DNA from: Pandoraea terrae
GTDB lineage: Bacteria > Pseudomonadota > Gammaproteobacteria > Burkholderiales > Burkholderiaceae
Direction: 5' to 3'
DNA length: 64,000 nt
NCBI RefSeq assembly: GCF_902459695.1
Contig: NZ_CABPRZ010000003.1
Location: 248,001-312,000 of the forward strand
This document shows positions 19,889-29,236 of the stretch, one piece after another; position 1 is the first letter of the stretch, and every line of letters begins with the position of its first letter. Both the position numbers and the translations under genes were made by a program. The notes beneath the pieces are model-generated. The model had not been told where the DNA came from. It was given only the letters and a program-made list of their open reading frames with translations, and did not search any database.

Positions 19889-20644
19889 TCAGATTTCCAG
19901 CAAGCCCGCGCAAACGAAGCCGCCGTCGACCGGCAGGACGTGTCCGGTGATGTATGACGAATCATCGGAAGCCAGGAAGCTCACGGCGCCGGCGATCTCG
20001 GATGGCTGGCCGTAGCGGCCGATCGGCGTGAGCTCGTTATAGTGTGCGCGAGAGACGTCCGAATGCAGCGCCTGCGTGAGCGGCGTCTCGATCGGGCCCG
20101 GCGCAATACCGTTGGCGGTGATGCCGAACGGCGCCAGTTCAATCGCCATCTGACGCGTCAGGCCAATGACGGCGGCCTTGGACGTGCCGTAAGCCGTGCG
20201 CCCGGCGCTCGCCAGAATACCGGCCACCGATGCGAGGTTGATGACGCGGCCCCAGCGGTGCTCGCGCATCAGGCGCGCGGCGTGCTGTGCGCAGAGCAGC
20301 GTGCCGGTCACATTGACGGCCATCACCTGGTGCCAATGGTCGAGCGGGCAGTCGAGGAACGGAATCGTCTTGGCGATGCCGGCATTGTTGACGAGTACGT
20401 CGCAACGGCCGTGTTTCTGTGCGATCTGCGCAAAGCCGTCGGCAATCGAGTGTTCATCGCCGACGTTCATCGCCAGCGGCCACGCCCGCCCGCCATCCGC
20501 GTCAATCTTCGCCACCGTTTTCTGCGCGGCTTCGTACTTGAGATCGGCCACCACCACCGTCATGCCATCCTTGGCCAGGCGCTCGCAGATCGCGGCGCCG
20601 ATGCCCATGCCGCCACCCGTGACGACCGCAATTTTCTCGCTCAT
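19889..20644 (-). CDS. Short-chain dehydrogenase/reductase
   Basis: 251 residues with the full classical SDR signature: TGGGMGIG nucleotide loop, NNAG, catalytic Ser in NLASVAGI and YGTSK as YxxxK. Probably an NAD(P)-dependent 3-hydroxyacyl or sugar/alcohol dehydrogenase. It sits 85 nt downstream of the TRAP permease on the same strand and is likely the last gene of that operon, suggesting it oxidises or reduces the imported substrate or its CoA derivative. Confidence 0.88.
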   Translation of the reverse strand: MSEKIAVVTGGGMGIGAAICERLAKDGMTVVVADLKYEAAQKTVAKIDADGGRAWPLAMNVGDEHSIADGFAQIAQKHGRCDVLVNNAGIAKTIPFLDCPLDHWHQVMAVNVTGTLLCAQHAARLMREHRWGRVINLASVAGILASAGRTAYGTSKAAVIGLTRQMAIELAPFGITANGIAPGPIETPLTQALHSDVSRAHYNELTPIGRYGQPSEIAGAVSFLASDDSSYITGHVLPVDGGFVCAGLLEI

Positions 20645-20729
20645 TTTATGTACTCCTAAATTTTGTCGTATCTACAGCACGGGCTCCGCCGCCATGATAC
20701 GGCGAAGCCCGTCCGGGGTTACTGCGAAA

Positions 20730-22607
20730 TCACTTCAGGAAACCGGTGGAGACCCACGGGACGAACACCACCACGAGCAGTGCGATCAGCAGCGCGCTCA
20801 TGTAGACCCACATACGATTGAACACCTTGTCCGGTGACGTCTTGCCGATTGCGCAAGCCGCGTAAAAGCCTACGCCAAGCGGCGGAGCGAAGAGACCCAT
20901 GCCCATCGACAGGATCACGAGCATCGCGTAATGCACGTCGTGAATGCCGAGCGAGCGCGCCACCGGGAACAGCAGCGGGCCGAACAGCACGATCGCGGGA
21001 ATGCCTTCCAGCACGCTGCCGAGGATGATAAACACGATCATCGAAATCAGCAGGAAGCCGGCCTGGCCGCCCGGCATGCCGTGCATGAAACTCACGAGCT
21101 TGGCCGAGAAGCCCGATTGCGTGAGCGCCCAGGCCATGGCCGTCGCCATGCCGATGATCAGCAGGATGGCGCCGGACAGGGCCGCCGTTTCCGTCAGCAG
21201 CGGATACAGGCGCTTGAAATCCAGATGCTTGCGGAACAGATGGATGATCAGGCCGATGACGATCGTATACGCGATGCCGAGCGTCGAGACTTCGGTTGCG
21301 GTCGCGGCGCCCTCGATCACCGCCGTACGGATCAGGATCGGCAGCGCCAACGCCGGCAGTGCCACCATGAAGGTCTTGCCGATCACCGGCAGCGGTGCGC
21401 GTTTGGCGGTCACCGGCGCTTCCTTGCGCGACTGAAAGAAGCACACGACGACGATCGCGAGCGTCGCAATCACGGCCGGCATCAGGCCGCCCACGAACAG
21501 CGCCGTAATCGACACACCGCAGACCGCGCCGATGGTGATCAGCACCAGACTTGGCGGAATCGTCTCGGTCATCGCACCGGTGGCCGCGAGCAGGGCGACA
21601 AGATCTTCAGGCTTGGAACCGCGGCGCTTCATCTCGGGAAACAGCGCCGGGGCGACGGCCGCCATGTCGGCGGCCTTCGAGCCGGAGATGCCCGAAACGA
21701 GGAACATCGCACCCAGCAGCACGTATTGCAGGCCGCCGCGCACGTGACCGAGCAACGAGGCCATGAATTCGATCAGGCTGCGCGCCAGCCCGCTCATCTC
21801 GATCAGCGCACCGAGCAATACGAACAACGGCACCGACAGCAGGATCAGGCCCGACATGCCTTCGTCCATGCGGCTGACGACGATCTGCAGCGGCGCGTCC
21901 GTGACGAGCGCGAGATACGAGAGCGTGGCCGTGCCGAACGCGAACGCGATGGGGATGCCGCCCGCCACGCATACGCCGACGATCAGGACGAAGAACACCA
22001 GCAGGTTGTAGTTGCCCATCGCGATCAACGCGGGACGGCCGAGCCACAGCGCCGCGCCGATCACGGCAACGACGCCGACGCCCAGCAGGAACTGCTTGAC
22101 CGTCGAGCAGCGCGCCATGCGGGAGATCGCGGCAACGAGCATCAACACCGCGCCGACAGGCAATGCCGCAGCGCGCAGCCCGTCCGGGATTTCCAGCGCG
22201 GGCGTCGTGATATCCATCTGCTCGATCGCATGCGTGTAGGCCGGCATGATGATCAATGCCACGAACACGCACACGGTCAGCGCAGCCATGGTCTGGAACC
22301 AGTTGCGCCATTGCACCGGCAGTTTGTTGACGATGGCGGACAGGCGCATATGCTCGCCGCGATCGAGCGCCAGCACAGCCCCCAGCATGGACAACCAGAT
22401 GAACAGGATCGACGCCAGTTCATCCGACCAGGTCAACGGGTTGTCGAACCCGTAGCGCGAGATCACCCCGGCCAGCAGGATGAGCGTTTCCGCGATCACC
22501 AGCAGCACGGCAACCGCCTCCGTGACCTTCATCACGACGCGGTTGACGCTGCCGAGGAGGCGGGCAAGCCCATGCGTGGGCTCGGCCTGCATCGTCAACG
22601 TTTCCAT
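20730..22607 (-). CDS. TRAP transporter fused DctQM permease
   Basis: 625 residues. The N-terminal third (about 1-180) is a four-helix DctQ small permease (note NPLTWSDELASILFIWLSML) and the remainder is the large DctM permease with about 12 spans (GGIPIAFAFGTATLSYLALV; SGSKAADMAAVAPALFPEMK). Natural DctQM fusions are known in the family. Energised by a sodium or proton gradient rather than ATP. Its ATG directly abuts the dctP stop (TAAATG), so the two are translationally coupled. Confidence 0.94.
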   Translation of the reverse strand: METLTMQAEPTHGLARLLGSVNRVVMKVTEAVAVLLVIAETLILLAGVISRYGFDNPLTWSDELASILFIWLSMLGAVLALDRGEHMRLSAIVNKLPVQWRNWFQTMAALTVCVFVALIIMPAYTHAIEQMDITTPALEIPDGLRAAALPVGAVLMLVAAISRMARCSTVKQFLLGVGVVAVIGAALWLGRPALIAMGNYNLLVFFVLIVGVCVAGGIPIAFAFGTATLSYLALVTDAPLQIVVSRMDEGMSGLILLSVPLFVLLGALIEMSGLARSLIEFMASLLGHVRGGLQYVLLGAMFLVSGISGSKAADMAAVAPALFPEMKRRGSKPEDLVALLAATGAMTETIPPSLVLITIGAVCGVSITALFVGGLMPAVIATLAIVVVCFFQSRKEAPVTAKRAPLPVIGKTFMVALPALALPILIRTAVIEGAATATEVSTLGIAYTIVIGLIIHLFRKHLDFKRLYPLLTETAALSGAILLIIGMATAMAWALTQSGFSAKLVSFMHGMPGGQAGFLLISMIVFIILGSVLEGIPAIVLFGPLLFPVARSLGIHDVHYAMLVILSMGMGLFAPPLGVGFYAACAIGKTSPDKVFNRMWVYMSALLIALLVVVFVPWVSTGFLK

Positions 22608-23627
22608 TTATGCAAGTTTCCCGGTGTACTTTTCCAGAAGCGACCATGCCTCGTCGCCGAACTTCTTGTGCCATTCGGCGTAGAAGCCTGCCTGGCGCAG
22701 TTTGTCGCGGAACTGCTCGTTGTTCGGCGCGTTGAACACCAGACCCTTGGCCTTGAGTTCGGCCGTCACGCCGTCGTTGAGTTTCCTGACGTCGTCGCGC
22801 TGCGCCATGGCGGCACCGTTCACGTTCGTTTTGACGATCTCCTGCAGGTCCTTCGGCAGCTTGTCGAACTTCTGCTTGTTGGCGAGGAACCAGAAGCCGT
22901 CCCACATATGGTTCGTCATCGACACATACTTCTGGACTTCATACAGTTTCGCCGTGGTCAGCAACGCCAGCGGATTTTCCTGGGCTTCGACGATGTGCGT
23001 TTGCAGGGCCGAATAGACTTCCGCGAAGTTGATCGAGGTCGGCGCCGAATCGAAGGCGCGGAACATCGAGGTCCACAGCGGGCTCGTCGGAACGCGGATC
23101 TTCAGGCCCTTCAGGTCGCCCGGGTTGTTGATCGGACGGCTGCTGGTGGTGATCTGGCGATAACCGTTCTCCCAGATCTTGTCGAAGGCGAACACCGATG
23201 TCTTGGCGATCTGGCCGCGCACGTGCGCGCCCAGTTCGCCATCCATGGCCGACCAGACCTGGCCGTAGTCCTTGAAGGCGAAGCCGATGCCGGAGATTTG
23301 CGCCGCCGGCACCAGCGTGCCGAGAATCAGCGGCGACAGCGTGAAGAAGTCGATCGCGCCGGCGCGGATCTGGCTCAGCATGTCGCTGTCGGAGCCGAGC
23401 TGGTTGTTCGGATACACCTGGAAGTCGATACGGCCCTTCGACTGTTCGTTGATCTTCTGCGCCATCTCCTTGGCGCGGATGTTCATCGGGTGGCTGATCG
23501 GCAGGTTGTTGGCGAACTTCAGCGTGAATTCGGCAGCGCGGGCCTGCGTCTGATACAGGCCGGCCGCGGCGGCAGCCGACGTGGCGGCCACGACTTTGAT
23601 GAAGTGGCGGCGATCCATATTGTTCAT
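22608..23627 (-). CDS. TRAP transporter substrate-binding protein DctP
   Basis: Periplasmic binding protein of about 339 residues. The N-terminus MNNMDRRHFIKVVAATSAAA has a twin-arginine-like RRHFIK motif followed by a hydrophobic stretch ending near ARA, then the DctP fold (LKFANNLPISHPMN). First gene of the dctP-dctQM-SDR operon, preceded by a sigma-54-type promoter. Organic acids are the usual ligands; the neighbouring acyl-CoA ligase suggests a carboxylate. Confidence 0.93.
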   Translation of the reverse strand: MNNMDRRHFIKVVAATSAAAAAGLYQTQARAAEFTLKFANNLPISHPMNIRAKEMAQKINEQSKGRIDFQVYPNNQLGSDSDMLSQIRAGAIDFFTLSPLILGTLVPAAQISGIGFAFKDYGQVWSAMDGELGAHVRGQIAKTSVFAFDKIWENGYRQITTSSRPINNPGDLKGLKIRVPTSPLWTSMFRAFDSAPTSINFAEVYSALQTHIVEAQENPLALLTTAKLYEVQKYVSMTNHMWDGFWFLANKQKFDKLPKDLQEIVKTNVNGAAMAQRDDVRKLNDGVTAELKAKGLVFNAPNNEQFRDKLRQAGFYAEWHKKFGDEAWSLLEKYTGKLA

Positions 23628-23702
23628 ACTGCATGTCTCCTGATAGTTGGTTTGGTGACTGCTTTCTGCCGAACAACGTGCAAAGTGGCTCGCGTATATT
23701 AC

Positions 23703-23717
23703 GCAAATCGAATGCCA
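23703..23717 (-). promoter_or_regulatory. Sigma-54 (-24/-12) promoter for the TRAP operon
   Basis: On the minus strand the sequence reads TGGCATTCGATTTGC, with GG and GC dinucleotides exactly 12 bp apart, the sigma-54 consensus spacing. It lies about 76 bp upstream of the dctP ATG. Confidence 0.75.
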
Positions 23718-23829
23718 GATCGGCACCCTTCACGGGAAAACCCTTACGTTGTTAACCATCTCGCAGGCCGCACGGCGCTTGGCGGTGGGGCGCGGGGCGG
23801 GTGACAGACGTTGAACCGGTGGCATCGCG

Positions 23830-23867
23830 TGAGACACCTGTCGCATTGCGGTGAGACAGGTGTCGCA
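23830..23867. promoter_or_regulatory. Two dyad sites for an enhancer-binding protein
   Basis: TGAGACACCTGTCGCA (23830-23845) and TGAGACAGGTGTCGCA (23852-23867) are two copies of a near-palindromic 16-bp site, 22 bp centre to centre (two helical turns). A further half-site TGCGACA follows at 23870. The position, roughly 115-190 bp from both sigma-54 promoters, is typical of upstream activating sequences. Confidence 0.7.
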
Positions 23868-24007
23868 GGTGCGACAGTTGGACGGGGGCAGATGTGTCGC
23901 TCCCGTACCGCCTGATGATTGCAATGCGATTGCCGAGGCGGTTGCGTGCCGCATCGTACGGTGTGCATGGCGTTTCCGTCCGTCATGCCATGGTGCATCC
24001 ATGGCGC

Positions 24008-24023
24008 TGGCATTGAATTTGCT
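24008..24023 (+). promoter_or_regulatory. Sigma-54 (-24/-12) promoter for the thiolase operon
   Basis: TGGCATTGAATTTGCT keeps GG and GC 12 bp apart and differs little from the divergent promoter at 23703-23717. The thiolase ATG follows 35 bp downstream. Confidence 0.75.
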
Positions 24024-24058
24024 CTTGAGGTCCTGGATCACACTTTTCGGAGACACTC

Positions 24059-25225
24059 ATGGTTGCTGCCTGCCTGACCGGCTGGGGACATTCCCAGTTT
24101 GGCAAACTCGACAACGTGGACGCCGAAGTATTGCTGGCGGACATCGCCCAAGCCGCCCTCGACGACGCGGGCCTCGACCCCGAACAGATCGACGCGATCT
24201 TCGTCGGCACTTTCAACGGCGGTTTCCTGTATCAGGACTTCCCGTCGTCGCTTGTCTTCAACAACATTCCCGGCCTTCGTTTCAAGCCGTCCACGCGCGT
24301 GGAAAACGCCTGCGCAACGGGTTCGGCTGCCGTCTACGCGGGCCTGCAAGCCATCGAGGCCGGCCGCGCGAAACATGTGCTCGTCATCGGCTTCGAGAAG
24401 ATGACCGAATTGGCGACACCGCAGGTCGGCGAAGTGCTGCTGAAATGTTCCTATGCCCGTGAAGAGGCGGGCATTCCCGGCGGCTTCGCCGGTGTCTTCG
24501 GGCAGATCGCCACGCAATACTTCGAACGCTACGGCGACCAGTCGGATGCGCTGGCCCGCATCGCCGCAAAGAATCACCGCAACGGCGCCGTCAATCCGTA
24601 CGCCCACATGCGCCGCGACTTCGGCTACGACTTTTGCCGCAATGTGTCGGAGAAGAATCCGTTCGTCGCAGGACCGCTCAAGCGTACGGATTGCTCGATG
24701 GTCTCCGACGGCGCGGCGGCGTTGGTGCTGTCGGCGCGCGACGTCGCGGGCGGCCTGAAAAAAGCGGTCGGGTTCCGTGCCGCCGTGCAGGTCAACGACT
24801 ACCTGCCCCTGTCGCGCCGCGATCCGCTGGCGTTCGAGGGCGGCCAGCACGCCTGGCGTCAGGCGCTTGGCGTGGCGGGCGTGAAGTTGAGGGATCTGTC
24901 GCTGGTCGAGACACACGACTGCTTCACCATCGCCGAGCTGATCGAATACGAAGCGATGGGGCTCGCCAAGCCGGGCCAGGGCGCTGCGCTCGTGGCCGAA
25001 GGCGCTACCGAGAAGAGCGGCTTGTTGCCGGTCAACGCTTCGGGCGGCTTGAAGGCGAAGGGACATCCGGTCGGCGCGACGGGCGTGTCGATGCACGTGA
25101 TGGCCGCCATGCAGTTGACGAACACCGCAGGCGAGATGCAGATCCCGAACGCACGCCTGGCCGGGGTTTTCAACATGGGCGGGGCGGCTGTCGCCAACTA
25201 CGTGAGCATTCTGGAAGCGCTGTAA
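24059..25225 (+). CDS. Thiolase-family acyl-CoA acetyltransferase (SCP2 type)
   Basis: 388 residues. Catalytic Cys85 lies in VENACATGSAAV; the second signature GGLKAKGHPVGATG carries the catalytic His and HDCFTIAELIEYEAMG is typical of SCP2-type thiolases. Probably cleaves or condenses 3-ketoacyl-CoA. First gene of a plus-strand operon with an acyl-CoA ligase 23 nt downstream, controlled by the sigma-54 promoter. Confidence 0.92.
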   Translation: MVAACLTGWGHSQFGKLDNVDAEVLLADIAQAALDDAGLDPEQIDAIFVGTFNGGFLYQDFPSSLVFNNIPGLRFKPSTRVENACATGSAAVYAGLQAIEAGRAKHVLVIGFEKMTELATPQVGEVLLKCSYAREEAGIPGGFAGVFGQIATQYFERYGDQSDALARIAAKNHRNGAVNPYAHMRRDFGYDFCRNVSEKNPFVAGPLKRTDCSMVSDGAAALVLSARDVAGGLKKAVGFRAAVQVNDYLPLSRRDPLAFEGGQHAWRQALGVAGVKLRDLSLVETHDCFTIAELIEYEAMGLAKPGQGAALVAEGATEKSGLLPVNASGGLKAKGHPVGATGVSMHVMAAMQLTNTAGEMQIPNARLAGVFNMGGAAVANYVSILEAL

Positions 25226-25248
25226 TCAATGTGGAGGAGTCGGGCATC

Positions 25249-26826
25249 ATGCTCAAGAAGGTCATGAATCTGGGCCGTCTGCTGGCCGATGTCGCGCGTC
25301 GGCATCCGGCGGAGGCGGGCATCATCATCGGCGAGCAGGTCTGGACGTGGGGCGAGATCGATGCCCGCGTCGACGCGGCAGTGCAGGCACTGCGCGCGCT
25401 CGGCGTTACGAAGGGCGACAAGCTGCTGGTGCATTCGCGCAACAACCTGCCGATTTTCGAGAGCGCATGGATTGCCTTCAAGCTAGGCGTCGTCTGGGTG
25501 CCGACCAATTTTCGTATCACGCCGCCAGAAGCCGCCTATCTCGGCCAATCGAGCGGGGCGTCCGTCATGCTCTACGACAGCGGCTTCGAGGGGCATGTCG
25601 ATGCGGTGCGCGAGGCATCGCCTGCGCTGAAGCACGTCATCGCCATCGGCGCGCCGCGCGCCGGCGAACAGCACTACGAAACCCTGCTGGCCGATCACGC
25701 CGGCGCCCAGCCCTTCGAGGAAGAGGTGGAGTATGAAGACCCGCTGTGGTTCTTCTACACCTCGGGCACGACCGGGCATCCGAAGGCCGGCGTGTTGTCG
25801 CACGGCCAGATGGCGTTCGTCGTCACCAATCATCTGGCCGACCTGATGCCCGGCATCACGTATCGGAGCCGCTCGATGGTCGTTGCTCCCTTGTCGCATG
25901 GCGCGGGCATTCACGCAATCGTCAACGCCGCGCGCGGCGCGGCCAGCGTGCTGCTGCCGACCGAGAGGATGGAGCCCGAGCAGGTCTGGCAAGCCATCGC
26001 GACGCACCGCGTGGACAATATGTTTACCGTGCCGACGATCGTCAAGATGCTGGTGGAAGACGAATCCGTCGATCGTCATGATCACAGCTCGCTCAAGTTC
26101 GTGATCTATGCGGGGGCGCCAATGTACCGCGCCGATCAGAAGTTCGCCCTCAAGAAGCTCGGCCGCGTGCTGGTGCAGTACTACGGTCTTGGGGAGGTGA
26201 CGGGCAACATTACCGTGCTGCCGCCGTGGCTGCACACCGAAGACGATGACGCCGCCGACGCCCGCGTCGGCACTTGCGGCATGCCGCGCACCGGCATGGA
26301 AGTCGCGATCCTCGACGCGCAGGGCGTGCGCCAGCCGCCGTTCGCCTCGGGCGAGATCTGCGTGCGCGGCCCGGCCGTGTTCATGGGCTATCACAACAAT
26401 CCGGACGCGAACGCCAAGGCCTTCAAGGACGACTGGTTCCACACCGGCGACTTGGGGCATGTCGATGCACAGGGCTTCCTGTACATCACGGGCCGTGCGT
26501 CGGACATGTATATCTCCGGTGGCTCGAACGTCTATCCGCGCGAAATCGAGGAAGCGCTGCTCACGCATCCGGCGGTGTCCGAGTGCGCGGTGCTGGGCGT
26601 GCCCGACCCGAAGTGGGGCGAGAGCGGTTTGGCCGTGGTCGTCGCGAAAGACGGCATGAGCGCTGAAGCGAAGGAATTGTTGGGCCATCTCGAAGCGCGC
26701 ATCGCCAAGTACAAGTGGCCGCGCCGCTTCGTGTTCTGGAACGCCATGCCCAAATCCGGGTACGGCAAAATCGTGAAGAAGCAAATCAGGACGATGCTCG
26801 AAGAGCAAGGAGACTATCGACTATGA
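25249..26826 (+). CDS. AMP-forming acyl-CoA synthetase
   Basis: 525 residues of the ANL superfamily: activates a carboxylic acid to acyl-CoA through acyl-AMP. The phosphate loop YTSGTTGHPKAG, the A5-type YGLGEVTG, the A7 motif WFHTGDLGHVDAQGF and the C-terminal catalytic Lys in SGYGKIVKK are present. The start is chosen 9 nt after GGAGGAG. The substrate (fatty, aromatic or cyclic acid) is unknown, but together with the TRAP importer and thiolase this is a carboxylate uptake, activation and beta-oxidation unit. Confidence 0.92.
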   Translation: MLKKVMNLGRLLADVARRHPAEAGIIIGEQVWTWGEIDARVDAAVQALRALGVTKGDKLLVHSRNNLPIFESAWIAFKLGVVWVPTNFRITPPEAAYLGQSSGASVMLYDSGFEGHVDAVREASPALKHVIAIGAPRAGEQHYETLLADHAGAQPFEEEVEYEDPLWFFYTSGTTGHPKAGVLSHGQMAFVVTNHLADLMPGITYRSRSMVVAPLSHGAGIHAIVNAARGAASVLLPTERMEPEQVWQAIATHRVDNMFTVPTIVKMLVEDESVDRHDHSSLKFVIYAGAPMYRADQKFALKKLGRVLVQYYGLGEVTGNITVLPPWLHTEDDDAADARVGTCGMPRTGMEVAILDAQGVRQPPFASGEICVRGPAVFMGYHNNPDANAKAFKDDWFHTGDLGHVDAQGFLYITGRASDMYISGGSNVYPREIEEALLTHPAVSECAVLGVPDPKWGESGLAVVVAKDGMSAEAKELLGHLEARIAKYKWPRRFVFWNAMPKSGYGKIVKKQIRTMLEEQGDYRL

Positions 26827-27359
26827 CAACTGCGCTTTCACGGGTCTATCAGCACGCCGGCGCCCCCACATTACCCCGTGTGGTCGATTGCGTGTTGAGC
26901 GGGCAGCACGAACTGCGCGTCACGATCCGGTCCGGTGCAAACCTTGGCGCGTCGTTGCGGGAGGCGCTCGCGCGCTATCCGCACGGCGGCGGCGTCGGCC
27001 GAATCTGCGCGGGCACCGCGCGAGGTCTGCGGTACCACATGCTGGTGACCACCGCGGACGAGAAGCGTCCCTTCGGTTACGGGGCGCCGGTCGACGAAGC
27101 ACGGGAAGTGGACCTGATCGGCGGCGCGATCACCATCGGCTGCACGGCCGACGGCGCACCGCTCCTGCACTGCCATGCAGGATTCTCGGATCCGGCGGGC
27201 GGGCTGCATGGCGGCCACCTGATTCTCGATCACACGTGGGCCGGCGAAGAGCCGGTCGTGGTGCGTCTGTGCCTGTTTGCGCACGGCGGCTACGTCACGC
27301 GCGAGGACGCGGAAACCCACTTCAACCTGTTGCATCCCGTCGCCGGAGAGCCATCATGA
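26823..27359 (+). CDS. PPC-domain (DUF296) protein, first copy
   Basis: 178 residues resembling the PPC/DUF296 fold, best known from plant AT-hook proteins and from stand-alone bacterial proteins of unknown function. Visible landmarks are HELRVTIRSGANL, LHCHAGF and HGGHLILDHTW. The ATG overlaps the ligase stop by 4 nt (ATGA), so it is translationally coupled. No DNA-binding AT-hook is seen. A role linked to the CoA pathway is inference. Confidence 0.75.
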   Translation: MTTALSRVYQHAGAPTLPRVVDCVLSGQHELRVTIRSGANLGASLREALARYPHGGGVGRICAGTARGLRYHMLVTTADEKRPFGYGAPVDEAREVDLIGGAITIGCTADGAPLLHCHAGFSDPAGGLHGGHLILDHTWAGEEPVVVRLCLFAHGGYVTREDAETHFNLLHPVAGEPS

Positions 27360-27775
27360 GCGTCCCAGTCGAAGATCACGTCGCGATTGAGAACGGCACC
27401 CTCGGCCGGCTCGTCGTCGCTCGTCTCAAACCCAATCAGGACCTGACGGAAAGCATCGAAGCACTGTGCGCCGAGCACGGCATTGCGCGTGCGGTCGTGC
27501 GCGGCGCGGTCGGCAGCCTCATCGACGCGCGCCTGGCGCATCGGTCGGGCGATGGCTGGCGCGAGCAGGTCGTCACGGGGCCCGGCGTGGAAATCCTCAA
27601 CGTGTTCGGGGAGGTCGACGTGTCGAACGGCCCGCCGGCGGTGCCGATGCTGCATGGCATGGTCGCCGACACCGATGGACGCATGTTCGCCGGACGTTTC
27701 GTGCGCGGCGGCAATCTGTCGTTCATCACCATCGAGGTGACATTGCAGGAATGGCTGCCGGCACAACCTGCGTGA
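27356..27775 (+). CDS. PPC-domain (DUF296) protein, second copy
   Basis: 139 residues with the PPC core: GRLVVARLKPNQDL, AVVRGAVGSLIDARL and LHGMVADTDGRMFAGRFV, where the histidine and glycine-rich turn are the family hallmark. It again begins with a 4-nt ATGA overlap with the upstream copy. Divergent enough from the first copy that a heteromer (the fold is usually trimeric) is more likely than a recent duplication; this is inference. Confidence 0.8.
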   Translation: MSVPVEDHVAIENGTLGRLVVARLKPNQDLTESIEALCAEHGIARAVVRGAVGSLIDARLAHRSGDGWREQVVTGPGVEILNVFGEVDVSNGPPAVPMLHGMVADTDGRMFAGRFVRGGNLSFITIEVTLQEWLPAQPA

Positions 27776-27803
27776 TTCAGGTTTCGTGAAAGCAGCATGA
27801 AAA

Positions 27804-27835
27804 AACGGCGTCGGTCCTCGATGACCGGCGCCGTT
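27804..27835. terminator. Bidirectional terminator
   Basis: A 13-bp stem AACGGCGTCGGTC/GACCGGCGCCGTT (one T-G pair) with a 6-nt loop lies between convergent operons. Five A precede it on the plus strand, giving a T-run for the minus-strand aminotransferase transcript. Confidence 0.8.
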
Positions 27836-27873
27836 CGGCTTTGTGGCGGGTGACGACGCCCGTAGCGGATGTC

Positions 27874-29088
27874 TTACGCGTCCGCGCCGAGAAGTCCGTC
27901 TTCGCGGAACATCGTCTTGATGCCGCGAATCGCCTGACGAATCCGCGCTTCGTTCTCGATCAGCGCGAAGCGGACGTATTCGTCCCCATAATCCCCGAAG
28001 CCGATGCCCGGCGATACCGACACCTTGGCCTGTGCGAGCAGACGTTTCGCGAACTCCAGCGAACCGCCCTTGCGATACGGCTCGGGAATGCGTGCCCAGA
28101 TGTACATCGACGCCTTCGGCAGATCCACCACCCAGCCGGCTTCCGTGAGGCCTTTGTACAGGACGTCGCGGCGGCGCTGATACTGGGCGCGGATGTCCTC
28201 GACACACTGCTGATCGCCTTCGAGCGCGGCGATGGCCGCGACTTGCAGCGGCGTGAAGGTGCCGTAATCGTGATAGCTCTTGATGCGCGCGAGCGCGGCG
28301 ACGAGTTCGGCGTTGCCGACCATGAAGCCGATGCGCCACCCGGCCATGTTGTAGCTCTTCGACAGCGTGAAGAACTCGACGGCAACATCCTTCGCGCCGG
28401 GCACCTGCATGATCGACGGCGCCTTGTAGCCGTCGTAGACGATGTCTGCGTAAGCGAGATCGTGCACTACGAGGATATCGTGACGCCGCGCGAGTTCGAT
28501 CACCCGCTCGAAGAACTCGAGTTCGACGCACTGTGCCGTGGGGTTCGACGGAAAGCCGAGGATGATCATCTTCGGCTTCGGATGCGATTCACGGATGGCC
28601 CGTTCGAGTTCCGTGAAGAAGTCGATGCCGGGCGTCATCGGCACGGAGCGAATGTTCGCGCCGGCGATGACCGCACCGTAGATGTGGATCGGGTATGACG
28701 GATTCGGCACGAGCACCGTATCGCCTTGGTCGAGCGTGGCGAGCATCAGGTGCGCGAGGCCTTCTTTCGAGCCGATGGTGACGATCGCTTCGCGCTCGGG
28801 ATCGAGGTCAACGGTGTAGCGACCCTTGTACCAGCGCGTGATGGCGCGGCGCAGGCGCGGGATACCTTTCGATGCGGAGTAGCCATGCGTGTCAGGGCGC
28901 TGGGAGACTTCGACGAGTTTGCTGACGATATGCGGCGGCGTGGCCCCGTCGGGATTGCCCATGCTCAGATCGATGATGTCCTCGCCACGGCGGCGGGCGG
29001 CCATCTTCAATTCGGCGGTAATGTTGAAAACGTACGGGGGAAGACGATTGATGCGCGCAAAGCTGCGCGAGCCCTGGGAGCCTGACAT
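27874..29088 (-). CDS. AlaC-like pyridoxal-phosphate aminotransferase
   Basis: 404 residues, class I/II aminotransferase. The PLP lysine lies in [15 protein letters not shown]. The start at [10 protein letters not shown] is preferred over a much longer arginine-rich upstream extension. Closely resembles AlaC-type glutamate-pyruvate aminotransferases, which make alanine from pyruvate and glutamate; valine or methionine specificity is not excluded. Followed by a strong terminator. Confidence 0.85.
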   Translation of the reverse strand: MSGSQGSRSFARINRLPPYVFNITAELKMAARRRGEDIIDLSMGNPDGATPPHIVSKLVEVSQRPDTHGYSASKGIPRLRRAITRWYKGRYTVDLDPEREAIVTIGSKEGLAHLMLATLDQGDTVLVPNPSYPIHIYGAVIAGANIRSVPMTPGIDFFTELERAIRESHPKPKMIILGFPSNPTAQCVELEFFERVIELARRHDILVVHDLAYADIVYDGYKAPSIMQVPGAKDVAVEFFTLSKSYNMAGWRIGFMVGNAELVAALARIKSYHDYGTFTPLQVAAIAALEGDQQCVEDIRAQYQRRRDVLYKGLTEAGWVVDLPKASMYIWARIPEPYRKGGSLEFAKRLLAQAKVSVSPGIGFGDYGDEYVRFALIENEARIRQAIRGIKTMFREDGLLGADA

Positions 29089-29236
29089 GATGATCCTGGA
29101 ACGTAAGCGCCCGGAACCGTCCGAGCGACGCCGGTGTGCTGGCCACACCGTGACAGGCATTCTAGCGCGCGTTGCGGGATTTGTGCGAGCGAAATTTTGC
29201 GGCGTGCGGGCGTTTGCGGGTGGCGGGCGAGGGCGG

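Noticed and set aside
20042-20659. Plus-strand frame of 205 codons
   Set aside because: Antisense to the SDR gene, whose motifs (TGGGMGIG, YGTSK) are unambiguous.
20931-23804. Very long open frame (957 codons) on the plus strand
   Set aside because: It is antisense to dctQM and dctP, rich in His/Arg/Gln, with no family features; a by-product of GC-rich codon use.
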